Program-made: the position numbers and the translations under genes
From: Mucilaginibacter lappiensis
GTDB taxonomy: Bacteria; Bacteroidota; Bacteroidia; Sphingobacteriales; Sphingobacteriaceae
Length of the DNA: 64,000 nucleotides
Direction of reading: 5' to 3'
Assembly: GCF_900155965.1 (NCBI RefSeq)
Contig: NZ_FTMG01000025.1
Span: 1-64,000, forward strand
In this document: piece after piece, positions 19,280 to 27,418 of the stretch
Layout of the letters: the number at the start of each line of letters is the position of its first letter
Numbering within the stretch: the first letter of the stretch is position 1
Notes under the pieces: model-generated
Databases searched by the model: none
What the model was told of the DNA's origin: nothing
Seen by the model: only the letters and a program-made list of their open reading frames with translations

Positions 19280-20341
19280 ATGAGTATATCCGCATCTAAA
19301 ATTCGGTTCCAGAAAGTCACTCTCTTAACAATCATCATACTTTTTGTTTTGATACTGGCCGGTGGAGTTGTGCGTAGCTCAGGTTCAGGAATGGGTTGCC
19401 CCGATTGGCCAAAATGCTTTGGCAGGTATATTCCGCCTACCAGCAGCGCCGATCTTCCCAAGGATTACAAGCAAAAATATGTGGATCTGCGTTTGGCCAA
19501 AAATCAACGCTTTGCCAAAACACTAGATGTATTCGGTTACAGCGACCTGGCCAAAAGGATCCGTGAGGATAAGTCTATCTTACTTCCGGAAGAATTTAAC
19601 GCTGAAAAAACCTGGACAGAATATATCAATCGCCTTATAGGTGCTATATCCGGCGTGTTCTTGTTTTTATCGGCCGTATACGCCTTCAGTTACTGGAGCA
19701 GCAGCAAGCGAATAGCTCTTTTAAGCCTGTTTAATTTTGTGTTGGTAGGCTTTCAGGCATGGTTAGGATCTATCGTGGTATCAACTAACCTGGTATCCTG
19801 GATTGTTACAGTACATATGCTATTGGCATTGGCTATATTAGCTATATTGATATATACCTATCACCGTGCTAAGGTGCTTGGCAACAATAAATTAAATACC
19901 GGTATGCTGGTATATATTATCACATGGCTTGCTTTACTGGCCAGTATTTTCCAGATAGCTTTTGGTACCGAGGTACGCGATCAAATTGATGCCGTGGCTG
20001 CTCATTTTCAGGGTGGGTACCGCAATAACTGGATCAGTAGTGTGGGTGAAATATTTACACAGCACCGCGATATGGCCGTATTGGTACTGGTGCTCAACGT
20101 AATGCTGTATGCTTTAATACGCAAAAACTTTGCTCGTCATTCTGTACATCAGCAATTGATGAGCTTTACTTTTTTAATGATCATGCTGCAAATAGTAACC
20201 GGTATATTATTATCCTACTGGGCCTTGCCACCGGCTGCGCAAGCTTCGCATATTGTGCTGGCGAGTCTTATTTTCGGGGCACAGTTCTATTTGCTTTTAA
20301 ATTTATATAAACCAGTTAGTGTTAGGGGGATAAGCCGATGA
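19280..20341 (+). CDS. ctaA: heme A synthase (COX15/CtaA)
   Basis: The 353-residue membrane protein starts with a TM helix and the conserved VVRSSGSGMGCPDWPKCFG, whose Cys pair is typical of CtaA. Expected His residues appear in WIVTVHMLLALA, FTQHRDMAVLVLV and ASHIVLASLIF, consistent with an eight-helix enzyme. It oxidises the C8 methyl of heme O to the formyl of heme A, using heme B as cofactor. It overlaps the heme O synthase start by four bases (ATGA), so the two steps are translated together. Confidence 0.92.
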   Translation: MSISASKIRFQKVTLLTIIILFVLILAGGVVRSSGSGMGCPDWPKCFGRYIPPTSSADLPKDYKQKYVDLRLAKNQRFAKTLDVFGYSDLAKRIREDKSILLPEEFNAEKTWTEYINRLIGAISGVFLFLSAVYAFSYWSSSKRIALLSLFNFVLVGFQAWLGSIVVSTNLVSWIVTVHMLLALAILAILIYTYHRAKVLGNNKLNTGMLVYIITWLALLASIFQIAFGTEVRDQIDAVAAHFQGGYRNNWISSVGEIFTQHRDMAVLVLVLNVMLYALIRKNFARHSVHQQLMSFTFLMIMLQIVTGILLSYWALPPAAQASHIVLASLIFGAQFYLLLNLYKPVSVRGISR

Positions 20342-21201
20342 AGTGGAGTGATTTTTCAAAACTGGTAAAAATGCGACTCACCCTTTTGGTGGTGTTTTCG
20401 GCATCTATATCCTTTTTAATAGGAAGTAAAGCGAATGGTCATATCGACTGGATTAACTGGATTAAATTAATCGTAGGCGGCTTTTTGGTAACCTCGGCGG
20501 CAAATTGCTTTAATGAGATCATCGAAAAGGACCTGGATAAACTGATGAAGCGTACCATGGATCGCCCGATTCCATCCGGAAAAATGAATACCGGTCAAGC
20601 GCTTGTTTTGGGTTTGGGTATGGGCATGGCTGGTACCTATTTGTTGGGTAGCCTTAACCTGTTAACCGGTTTGCTATCTGTATTTTCTATTTTGTTATAC
20701 GCCTTTGCTTACACACCATTAAAACGTAAATCGCCTATAGCCGTTTTTGTAGGCGCTATACCCGGGGCATTGCCACCGCTTATTGGTTACGTAGCTGCGC
20801 ACGAAAGAATTGATGAGATTGCTTTGATCCTGTTCGGAATACAGTTTGTATGGCAGTTTGTGCATTTTTGGGCCATTGCCTGGGTGCTGGATGATGATTA
20901 TAAACTGGCTGGCTTCAGGCTATTGCCAACCGGTAACCGTAATGCCGGAAGTGCCATAATTACCTTTATATTTGCAATCATATTGCTGCCAGTAAGTTTA
21001 CTGCCAACCATTTACGGTTACGGTGGTTACTATGTAGGCGGAGTTTCTTTAGTTTGCAGTTTAATATTCTTATACCAGGCATTTGGCCTGTTACGCGCAC
21101 AGTCGGTAGAGGCCGCCCGCAAATTAATGTTTGGCTCCTTTATGTATTTGCCTGTAGTGCAGTTAATGTTTTTATTTGATTTTATAGGAAAAGTGAAATG
21201 A
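20338..21201 (+). CDS. ctaB: protoheme IX farnesyltransferase (heme O synthase)
   Basis: The 287-residue UbiA-family protein has the first prenyl-diphosphate motif NCFNEIIEKDLDKLMKRT followed by MDRPIPSGK. The second region is DDDYKLAGFRLLP. About nine TM helices are visible. It attaches farnesyl to heme B to give heme O, the substrate of CtaA. Four-base ATGA overlaps link it to genes on both sides. Its Asp-rich motifs are intact, in contrast to the UbiA-like protein at 34789. Confidence 0.93.
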   Translation: MKWSDFSKLVKMRLTLLVVFSASISFLIGSKANGHIDWINWIKLIVGGFLVTSAANCFNEIIEKDLDKLMKRTMDRPIPSGKMNTGQALVLGLGMGMAGTYLLGSLNLLTGLLSVFSILLYAFAYTPLKRKSPIAVFVGAIPGALPPLIGYVAAHERIDEIALILFGIQFVWQFVHFWAIAWVLDDDYKLAGFRLLPTGNRNAGSAIITFIFAIILLPVSLLPTIYGYGGYYVGGVSLVCSLIFLYQAFGLLRAQSVEAARKLMFGSFMYLPVVQLMFLFDFIGKVK

Positions 21202-21782
21202 TGGCTCAGATTCAAAAAAATAACGACAGGCTTGATCTGGCTCCCAAAAAATTCAACATGTGGATATTTATATTCACCTCGTTTATGTTTTTTGCGGCTT
21301 TAACCAGCGGGTTCATCGTTTATAGTGGTGGGAGGGGGCATGGCCTTAATGTAATTATGCCCGATGCTTTTAAATACAGCACCGCCGTAATTATCATCAG
21401 CAGTATTACCTTATTTTTAGCCTCCAGGGCAGCCAAACAATTACAATTTGCCAAACAGCGACTATTTTTGTGGCTTACCTTTGCGCTGGGCGTAGCGTTT
21501 TTTGCCATACAGGTTTATGCCTGGTATGTATTAACGTACAAAATGAATGTGTATCTTACAGATCCTAACGCATCCCGCTCATTTGTTTATATCTTTACAG
21601 GGATGCACTTATTACACATAATTGCAGCTATATTGTTACTATTGAATACCCTTGCAGGTACATATAAGAACATTCCGCAGGTGCGGAACCTGTTTAAAAT
21701 GGAAATGACCTCTATTTTTTGGCATTTTCTCGGAATTATATGGATTTATCTGTATGTTTTTTTACTTTTGAACCAAAATTAA
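21198..21782 (+). CDS. cytochrome c oxidase subunit III-like protein (first copy)
   Basis: The 194-residue protein has about five TM helices and the COX3 features FTGMHLLHIIAAILLLL and the C-terminal WHFLGIIWIYLYVFLLL. It is shorter than the second copy just downstream and lacks the N-terminal helices of classical seven-helix subunit III. Subunit III stabilises subunit I and helps proton uptake. The start overlaps ctaB by four bases, and the next subunit III gene begins 21 bp after its stop. Confidence 0.85.
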   Translation: MMAQIQKNNDRLDLAPKKFNMWIFIFTSFMFFAALTSGFIVYSGGRGHGLNVIMPDAFKYSTAVIIISSITLFLASRAAKQLQFAKQRLFLWLTFALGVAFFAIQVYAWYVLTYKMNVYLTDPNASRSFVYIFTGMHLLHIIAAILLLLNTLAGTYKNIPQVRNLFKMEMTSIFWHFLGIIWIYLYVFLLLNQN

Positions 21783-21803
21783 TACACCCATATTTAAGTA
21801 CAA

Positions 21804-22523
21804 ATGAGTACAGCAGTATCACAAATTGATGAAATAAAAACAACTCCATGGTCTGGAGGGAGATCACCCTTCAATGTGGAGTACGGAAAAATAATGATGT
21901 GGTTCTTTCTCCTATCGGATGCATTTACCTTTTCGTCATTATTGATTTCTTATGGTGCATTACGTTTCAGCGCAAGCGTATGGCCGGCGGCTGATAAGGT
22001 TTTCCAGTCGGTACCTGGTTTATATGATAGCGGCAAGCCTTTAGTCTTTGTAGGTTTAATGACCTTTATTTTGATCGTTAGCTCGGTTACCATGGTATTA
22101 GCTGTGGAAGCGGGTCATCGTAACTCTAAAAAGGAAGTGATAACCTGGATGATTTTAACTGTTGTTTTCGGTTTTATGTTCCTGGGTTGCCAGGCATTAG
22201 AGTGGAGCCACCTGCATCATGAAGGTTTTTGGTGGGGAAGCACTCCTAACGCCGAAAAACTGAAGGAGTTTTTTACAGGGGGGACTGAAGTAACGCGTCA
22301 TTTAACTGCTCAGGAATTTGCTAACTTATTCTTTACCATCACTGGTTTTCATGGTTTCCACGTATTTACCGGGGTTATCATCAATATCATCATTACCGTT
22401 AACGTACTGTTGGGTACTTACGAAAAACGCGGTAGCTATTTAATGGTTGAAAAAGTAGGCCTTTACTGGCACTTTGTAGACCTTGTTTGGGTATTCGTAT
22501 TTACATTCTTTTACTTAGTATAA
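21804..22523 (+). CDS. coxC: cytochrome c oxidase subunit III (second copy)
   Basis: The 239-residue protein is a fuller subunit III: FFLLSDAFTFSSLLISYGAL, FMFLGCQALEWSHLHHEGF, FFTITGFHGFHVFTGV and GLYWHFVDLVWVFVFTFFYL are all standard COX3 segments. It probably is the main subunit III of the complex, with the shorter copy upstream as an extra one. Subunit IV follows 11 bp downstream. Confidence 0.9.
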   Translation: MSTAVSQIDEIKTTPWSGGRSPFNVEYGKIMMWFFLLSDAFTFSSLLISYGALRFSASVWPAADKVFQSVPGLYDSGKPLVFVGLMTFILIVSSVTMVLAVEAGHRNSKKEVITWMILTVVFGFMFLGCQALEWSHLHHEGFWWGSTPNAEKLKEFFTGGTEVTRHLTAQEFANLFFTITGFHGFHVFTGVIINIIITVNVLLGTYEKRGSYLMVEKVGLYWHFVDLVWVFVFTFFYLV

Positions 22524-22534
22524 AAATATTTCAT

Positions 22535-22879
22535 ATGTCATCAGATTCAAAAGAAGTTCACCACGAAGAAGGCGATCATCAAACAATGACGAAAGGGAGA
22601 ATCCTTAAAGTAGCGGGTATTCTGACGTTCATTACTGCTATAGAGTTTATTATAGCTTTATGGATGGTGCCTTCGGGTACTTTACCAATACAGTATGCAA
22701 ACCCTGTATACATTGTTTTAACCTTGTTTAAAGCGTTTTACATTGTGGCTTTCTTCATGCACTTAAAGTTTGAGAAAATGGGTTTAGCCCTGTCTATCAT
22801 CGTGCCGATACTATTCATTATAGGTTTAATCCTGGTATTGACTAACGAAAGCCATCACTGGATTACACTGAGGGGATAA
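22535..22879 (+). CDS. cytochrome c oxidase subunit IV (prokaryotic type)
   Basis: I start at the ATG of MSSDSKEVHHEEGDHQ, after the subunit III stop, giving 114 residues; an upstream in-frame ATG would overlap subunit III and adds an unlikely hydrophobic stretch. Three TM helices are visible (about 29-50, 60-82 and 87-107), including FYIVAFFMHLKFEKMG, typical of the CyoD/COX4_pro family. It is a small structural subunit. Its stop overlaps the SCO start by one base (TAATG). Confidence 0.85.
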   Translation: MSSDSKEVHHEEGDHQTMTKGRILKVAGILTFITAIEFIIALWMVPSGTLPIQYANPVYIVLTLFKAFYIVAFFMHLKFEKMGLALSIIVPILFIIGLILVLTNESHHWITLRG

Positions 22880-23574
22880 TGGCCGCAATAGCGAAAAAAA
22901 TTGTAATCCTGGTGCTCATATTAGCAGTGCCAGGATTTTTGTATTATTTACTCACCGCTAAAGGTAAAAACAGGTATAAACCACTGGCCATTTACGGGCA
23001 AAAAATAGTGGCCAAAACCGGGCACCAATTTCACGGTAAGTACATACCTGATACTATTTATCACCAACTGCCTGCCTTTAAGCTTACCGCGCAGGATGGC
23101 AAACCAGTAAGCGATTCTACCTTTAAGGGTAAAATCATGGTGACCGGATTTTTTTACACGCATTGCCCAGCGGTATGCAGTACCATTAACCGTAACATGA
23201 GTTATTTGGTAGATACTTATCGCAAAAACAAGATGGTGTATTTTACATCCATTACGGTCGATCCGCAGCGCGATTCTGTATCGGTATTAAAAAAATATGC
23301 GGATAGCTTTAAGCCTGCATCAAACCGTTGGTTGTTTTTAACAGGCGATACCACGTCGATCTACAGCTTAGCCCGCCAAGGTTTCCTGGTTAATGCCATA
23401 AAGGAAAGCGACGACGATTTTATTTACAGCGATAACCTGGTACTGATTGATTCTGAAAAACGCATTCGCGGTTATTATAAAGGTGCCAATACCAATGATA
23501 TTAACCGCCTTACCGACGAGATCAAAGTATTAATTGCCGAAGAGTTACGCAAAGTTGATAAACCGCTTTATTGA
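22879..23574 (+). CDS. SCO1/SenC family protein (copper chaperone-like) with altered third ligand
   Basis: The 231-residue protein has an N-terminal TM anchor (about 8-25) and a thioredoxin-fold SCO domain. The copper-binding CxxxC is present as THCPAVC (C96 and C100). The third ligand in SCO proteins is a His about 85 residues later in a 'H-S...L-V-L-x-D' context; here the same context reads DFIYSDNLVLID, with Tyr183 in place of His. SCO proteins load copper into CuA of subunit II or act as thiol oxidoreductases. With His missing, a redox or other role is possible. It is in the oxidase operon, which supports an assembly role. Confidence 0.85.
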   Translation: MAAIAKKIVILVLILAVPGFLYYLLTAKGKNRYKPLAIYGQKIVAKTGHQFHGKYIPDTIYHQLPAFKLTAQDGKPVSDSTFKGKIMVTGFFYTHCPAVCSTINRNMSYLVDTYRKNKMVYFTSITVDPQRDSVSVLKKYADSFKPASNRWLFLTGDTTSIYSLARQGFLVNAIKESDDDFIYSDNLVLIDSEKRIRGYYKGANTNDINRLTDEIKVLIAEELRKVDKPLY

Positions 23575-23577
23575 TTT

Positions 23578-23670
23578 CGGATTTCGGAATTTCGATTTCG
23601 GATTTTTGCCAGTGTTAAAGAAGCCTTCGTCGTTTAGGATTTAGTGCTTAGAGTTTAGTTCTTAGGATTT
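23578..23670. repeat. Short-word direct repeats (TTTCGGAT and TTTAGGAT/TTAG words)
   Basis: The gap before the DUF420 gene has a run of ATTTCGGATTTCGGAATTTC-type words, then about 25 bases on a second run of TTTAGGATTTAGTGCTTAG-type words. A reverse-complement copy of the first run lies at 25886-25916. No coding or tRNA signal is seen. Confidence 0.5.
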
Positions 23671-23690
23671 AGAATTTACTTTTATACAAT

Positions 23691-24266
23691 ATGACTGATA
23701 AATTTATATTCCGTTTTGTGACGGTTATTACCATAGTAGTGATAGGGCTGGTAATTTTGCTCAACAGGCATTTGATACCGGGCCCTGCTGTCGCGCCGGC
23801 TTTTACGCCTTATTTGCCTATGCTTAACGCTGTATTGAATGGCACCTGCACCATACTGTTACTGGTGTCGTTGTACTTTATCAGGCAGGGTAATATCAAG
23901 GTGCATAAAAATTTGAATATCCTTACTTTTACCTTGTCGGCATTGTTCCTGGTATCGTATGTGTTGTTTCATTACCTCATGCGTAACGAGATAGTATATG
24001 GCGATATCAATGGCGATGGCATACTATCTGATTCAGAACGCAATGCTGCCGGTGGCATGCGTACTTTATACCTGAGCATCCTTACTCCGCACATTATATT
24101 GGCTGCAGGTGTATTGCCGCTTATATTACTCAGCTTTCACCGCGGCTTGCAAATGCAGGTGGCTAAACACAAAAAACTGGTACGCTGGACGTTCCCGATA
24201 TGGTTATATGTAACCGCATCGGGCGTTATCGTTTACCTGATGATACGACCGTACTATCATTTTTAA
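23691..24266 (+). CDS. DUF420 membrane protein (CtaM-like) with an EF-hand-like loop
   Basis: The 191-residue protein has about five TM helices. It matches DUF420, whose firmicute member CtaM/YozB is needed for aa3 oxidase function; His residues in KVHKNLNI and YVLFHYLM are the likely conserved ones. Between helices three and four, residues 105-116 read DINGDGILSDSE, a full match to a 12-residue EF-hand loop (Asp1, Asn3, Asp5, Gly6, Ser9, Glu12), so calcium binding is possible. Context after subunit IV and SCO supports an oxidase assembly role. A 116-bp repeat-rich gap precedes it, so it may have its own promoter. Confidence 0.75.
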   Translation: MTDKFIFRFVTVITIVVIGLVILLNRHLIPGPAVAPAFTPYLPMLNAVLNGTCTILLLVSLYFIRQGNIKVHKNLNILTFTLSALFLVSYVLFHYLMRNEIVYGDINGDGILSDSERNAAGGMRTLYLSILTPHIILAAGVLPLILLSFHRGLQMQVAKHKKLVRWTFPIWLYVTASGVIVYLMIRPYYHF

Positions 24267-24274
24267 AAAGAGCA

Positions 24275-24368
24275 TGTCATTTCGACCGGAGGGAGAAATC
24301 TTCTGCGGTGTGCTATCTCCGCTTGTCTCGTGAAGAAGATTTCTCCTTGTACCTCGTTCGAAATGACA
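24275..24368. repeat. REP-like hairpin, TCATTTCGACCGGAGGGAG type
   Basis: TGTCATTTCGA at the left matches TCGAAATGACA at the right. Inside, GGGAGAAATCTTCT pairs with AGAAGATTTCTCC. This pattern is common between genes in Sphingobacteria and Flavobacteria. It follows the DUF420 gene directly. Confidence 0.7.
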
Positions 24369-24420
24369 TATTTGGTTTCAGTTTTATTTATACTGCACAT
24401 TTTTAATTAAATTTGCCCTT

Positions 24421-24699
24421 ATGAAAACAGGCTTCAAAATTATATTGTTTGTATTTGCCCTGGGCCTTATGGTTTGCAGCAGGCAACCTGTAAAAGCCCA
24501 ATGCGCACAGTGTGCCGCCACGGTTGAAACCAATGCCAAAAATGGTGGCGATGCCGCCAAAGGTTTAAATAATGGTATTTTATTTTTATTGGGTGCACCC
24601 TACCTGGCAGCCGGTGTTGTTGGCTTTATCTGGTATAAAAAATATCGCCGTAAAAACGTCGACCTCAACATACGTAAAGAAAAACTGCACCTCAATTAA
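24421..24699 (+). CDS. small membrane protein of the oxidase cluster, unknown function
   Basis: The 92-residue product has an N-terminal signal-like helix (KIILFVFALGLMVC), a short region with Cys pair QCAQCAATVET, and a TM helix (about 55-77, LFLLGAPYLAAGVVGFIWY) followed by a basic tail (KKYRRKNV). Similar small proteins sit next to SCO/DUF420/DUF983 genes in Bacteroidota. The CxxC facing the periplasm could bind metal or act in redox, but this is inference. An octamer TAAATTTG ends only five bases before the ATG. Confidence 0.6.
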   Translation: MKTGFKIILFVFALGLMVCSRQPVKAQCAQCAATVETNAKNGGDAAKGLNNGILFLLGAPYLAAGVVGFIWYKKYRRKNVDLNIRKEKLHLN

Positions 24700-24794
24700 G
24701 GTGCGCGGTTTGTGTTGCCGGGGTCGTGTGTAATGTTTACTGTTATCCCGAACCTCGTTCCTCGAACCCCGACCCATACAAAACATAACCAAAA

Positions 24795-25199
24795 ATGCCG
24801 CCAACTCCCAAGTCATGGGCTATGCTTCATTGCAAGTGTCCGCGTTGCCGCAGAGGGAATATGTTTCAGGGAGGCGCTTATAGCTTTTCTAATAAAATAA
24901 ACCTCAACTGTCCGCATTGTAATTTGTATTTTGAAATTGAGCCGGGATATTTTTATGCCGCTATGTATGTGAGTTATGCTTTAAATGTAGGTGAGGCATT
25001 GGGCCTGGCCTGGCTCACTTTTCTTATCTCCCATAATGCGGACTCGCCCTGGTTGTATCTAAGTGTCATAATTTTGGGATGCTTTGCATTGGCGCCTATA
25101 AATTTCAGATATTCGCGTGTACTATTGTTATATTGGTTATCACCCAAGATACATTACCAGCCATATTTAGATACCGATGATAAACCAGGAAAGTCTTGA
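24795..25199 (+). CDS. DUF983 membrane protein
   Basis: The 134-residue protein opens with a zinc-ribbon-like part (KCPRCRRGNMF, then CPHCNLYFEIEPGYFYAAMY) and has two TM helices (about 58-80 and 85-105). This is the DUF983 pattern. In several phyla DUF983 genes sit in cytochrome oxidase operons, but the function is not known. Its last 23 bases overlap the DUF2461 gene in another frame. Confidence 0.8.
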   Translation: MPPTPKSWAMLHCKCPRCRRGNMFQGGAYSFSNKINLNCPHCNLYFEIEPGYFYAAMYVSYALNVGEALGLAWLTFLISHNADSPWLYLSVIILGCFALAPINFRYSRVLLLYWLSPKIHYQPYLDTDDKPGKS

Positions 25200-25842
25200 A
25201 TTTTTAAAGGATCTCGCAGCAAACAATAACCGGGAATGGTTTTCAGAGAACAAAGGGCGTTATGAAAAAGCCCGTGAAAATGTAATTGAGTTCACCTCCG
25301 AGCTACTGGGCGAAATGCACCAGGTAGATCCGGCCATCGACGAAGCGCTCGATCCCAAAAAATGCGTGATGCGTATTTATCGCGATATCCGTTTCCGGAA
25401 AGATAAAACACCTTATAAGATCAACTTTGGCATCAGCCTGCCCACACAAGGGATAAGATTGGGCGGAGCCGAATATTATTTACAGATACAGCCCGATGGT
25501 AACTCCTTTATTGCCGGCGGCTACTGGATGCCCGAAGCCACGCATTTAAAAGCCATACGCCAGGAAATTGATTACAACGCGCATGATCTGAAACAGATTA
25601 TCGATGCCCCGGAATTTGTTAGGCTGTTTGGCAATTTCAGAGCGCAGGAGCAACTCAAAACTGTTCCGCAGGGATATAGTGCTGAAAACGAAAATATCGA
25701 CCTGCTGAAGCTTAAAAGTTTTATAGCCTGGCATAAGATAAGTGATAAGGATATCGTTAAGAAGAACGCGGCGAAGCAAATAGCCCAGGAATGCAAGCTC
25801 ATTTACCCGCTCAACGTTTTTTTAAGGAATGCAATGGCATAA
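25177..25842 (+). CDS. DUF2461 / TIGR02453 family protein
   Basis: The 221-residue protein shows the family marks LEFLKDLAANNNREWFSENK, CVMRIYRDIRFRKDKTPYK, and YYLQIQPDGNSFIAGGYW. No signal peptide or TM helix is visible. The family occurs in bacteria and some fungi with no assigned function. The 23-bp overlap with DUF983 suggests they share a transcript. Confidence 0.85.
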   Translation: MINQESLEFLKDLAANNNREWFSENKGRYEKARENVIEFTSELLGEMHQVDPAIDEALDPKKCVMRIYRDIRFRKDKTPYKINFGISLPTQGIRLGGAEYYLQIQPDGNSFIAGGYWMPEATHLKAIRQEIDYNAHDLKQIIDAPEFVRLFGNFRAQEQLKTVPQGYSAENENIDLLKLKSFIAWHKISDKDIVKKNAAKQIAQECKLIYPLNVFLRNAMA

Positions 25843-25885
25843 TTAGTTGGTTTTAAATTTTAAATTCTAAATTAAAATAAATCCG

Positions 25886-25916
25886 AAATCGAACATCCGA
25901 AATCCGAAATAAAAAT
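25886..25916. repeat. Inverted copy of the TTTCGGAT-word repeat
   Basis: AATCCGAAATCGAACATCCG and the following ATCCGAAAT words are close to the reverse complement of 23578-23608, about 2.3 kb away. They lie in the leader of the OmpA gene. Confidence 0.5.
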
Positions 25917-25923
25917 AATCACA

Positions 25924-26733
25924 ATGAAGATCACCTACTACCTGTTGGCCCTGGCTTTGACTCTTACCCTTTATTCCTCCTGTAAGATCATGTCGCCGAA
26001 GGCTTACAAAGCTTTGATTGCCGAGCGCGATTCCTTAACTACCCGTACCGAAACATTGGAAACCCAGGTTTTTCAACTCAAGGCCGATACCATGCGCCTG
26101 CACCGCGAGCTAGCCGATTTGAGTAATAACAACAGTGCCCTGAACAGCAACCTGAACACCAGTTCGTCGAAATTAAGACGTCTGGCCGCCGACCTGGAAA
26201 AACGCGAGGCCCGTTTAAAAGAGGTAGAAGATATTTTGCGTAAACGCGATGAAGCCGCCAACGCGCTCAAAAATAAATTGCAGCAGGCCTTGCTGGGTTT
26301 TCAGCAGAGTGGTTTAACGGTTGATATCCGTAACGGCAAAGTTTATGTATCCCTGGCTGATAAGCTGCTGTTCCCATCGGGCAGTATTGTTATTGACGAT
26401 AAAGGTAAAGCTGCCCTGAAACAACTGGCCGTAGTGCTGAACAAAGAACCTGATATTAACGTGGCCATTGAAGGGCATACCGATGATAAAAAGGTACTTA
26501 ACCTAGGCCAGATCAAAGATAACTGGGACCTGAGCGTGCTGCGTGCCACCTCGGTAACCCGCTATTTAACTGAAGTTGAAAAGGTTGATCCGCACCGGTT
26601 AACAGCCACGGGCAAAAGTGAGTTTCAGCCCATCGACACGGCTCCAACCAATGAGGCCCGCGCCAAAAACCGCCGCATTGAAATTGTGCTCACCCCACGA
26701 TTGGATGAGTTGTATAATTTGATAACTAAGTAG
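25924..26733 (+). CDS. OmpA-family lipoprotein with coiled-coil linker
   Basis: The 269-residue protein begins MKITYYLLALALTLTLYSSC, a lipoprotein signal with a slightly loose lipobox. Residues about 32-125 are a long heptad-rich coiled coil. The last 125 residues form an OmpA C-terminal peptidoglycan-binding domain (VAIEGHTDDKKV, NWDLSVLRATSVTRYL, RLTATGKSEFQP, NRRIEIVL). It probably links the outer membrane to the cell wall. It stands after a repeat-rich gap and before a strong bidirectional terminator. Confidence 0.85.
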   Translation: MKITYYLLALALTLTLYSSCKIMSPKAYKALIAERDSLTTRTETLETQVFQLKADTMRLHRELADLSNNNSALNSNLNTSSSKLRRLAADLEKREARLKEVEDILRKRDEAANALKNKLQQALLGFQQSGLTVDIRNGKVYVSLADKLLFPSGSIVIDDKGKAALKQLAVVLNKEPDINVAIEGHTDDKKVLNLGQIKDNWDLSVLRATSVTRYLTEVEKVDPHRLTATGKSEFQPIDTAPTNEARAKNRRIEIVLTPRLDELYNLITK

Positions 26734-26782
26734 AAGCCCCCCAACCCTCTGAAGAGGGGGAACAGGAACACACAAAAATCGT

Positions 26783-26823
26783 GTCATTGCGAGGAGGAAC
26801 GACGAAGCAATCTCCTCGCAATG
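26783..26823. repeat. REP-like hairpin, TCATTGCGAGGAGGAACGAC type
   Basis: CATTGCGAGGAG (26785-26796) and CTCCTCGCAATG (26812-26823) are perfect 12-bp arms around GAACGACGAAGCAAT. Variants occur at 40339-40505 and 48777-48870. Confidence 0.75.
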
Positions 26824-26861
26824 CTATTTTGAACTGCCAGGAAAATTTCGTATATTTATAA

Positions 26862-26910
26862 AACAAAACAGCCCGGTACTCTACAAATAAGAGTGCCGGG
26901 CTGTTTTGTT
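26862..26910. terminator. Bidirectional intrinsic terminator
   Basis: AACAAAACAGCCCGGTACTC and GAGTGCCGGGCTGTTTTGTT pair with one mismatch around a nine-base loop, and the A/T ends work in both directions. It lies between the convergent OmpA and DUF4286 genes. Confidence 0.85.
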
Positions 26911-27115
26911 AAGAGGAAAAACAGTCAAAAAACGACTGTTTTTTATGTAGTTATTTGACAATCAATAAATTAATGCTTTTTAAAGTTTCAAAAGTTGCGT
27001 AAAACCGGGTTGAAATTTGTTAAAAAGTGTTAAAATGAGGTTTTTTCGGGCAGTTTTTGAGCGATTTTTACCCGTTTTCAGTCCGAAAAATGTTAAAATT
27101 TAAGGTTTAAAAAGT

Positions 27116-27418
27116 TTAATCCACCTCTTTCATCAGGGTATTGAACATCACAAACTTTTCATCAAACTGCTGCTGATGGATAGCCTGAAACTTGTGCAGG
27201 TGATTCATATAAAATTCCTGGAATTGCTCAATGCTATCGGCATTGTACTGGATACAATAGGTAACCCCTTCGTTTGGTGAGTCGATAACCGTTAGTATCT
27301 TGTAGGAGTTGAAACAGCCAGTAGCCATTATAGCGGGTATATGAAAAGTCTTGATCCAGTTAAGCCACTCATCGTGAATGGTTTCTTCAATTATTATAGT
27401 GTCGTTGTATACAATCAT
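27116..27418 (-). CDS. DUF4286 family protein
   Basis: The 100-residue protein has the DUF4286 pattern: MIVYNDTIIIEETIHDEWLNW, then FNSYKILTVIDSPNEG and a C-terminal HHQQQFDEKFVMFNTLMKEVD-like end. It looks like a ferredoxin-like alpha/beta fold with no signal. The family is typical of Bacteroidota and is uncharacterised. It lies downstream of a repeat-filled gap and is probably a single transcript. Confidence 0.75.
   Translation of the reverse strand: MIVYNDTIIIEETIHDEWLNWIKTFHIPAIMATGCFNSYKILTVIDSPNEGVTYCIQYNADSIEQFQEFYMNHLHKFQAIHQQQFDEKFVMFNTLMKEVD

Larger units (their letters stand above)
26734..27115. other. Intergenic gap between OmpA and DUF4286 genes
   Basis: The gap holds a REP-like hairpin (26783-26823), a bidirectional terminator (26862-26910) and about 200 bases of AT-rich DNA with no open frame of note. 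Both flanking genes end here. Confidence 0.6.

Noticed and set aside
23578..25916. TTTCGGAT words as a CRISPR or tRNA-linked repeat
   Set aside because: The words are of uneven spacing and sequence, and there is no spacer pattern or cloverleaf.
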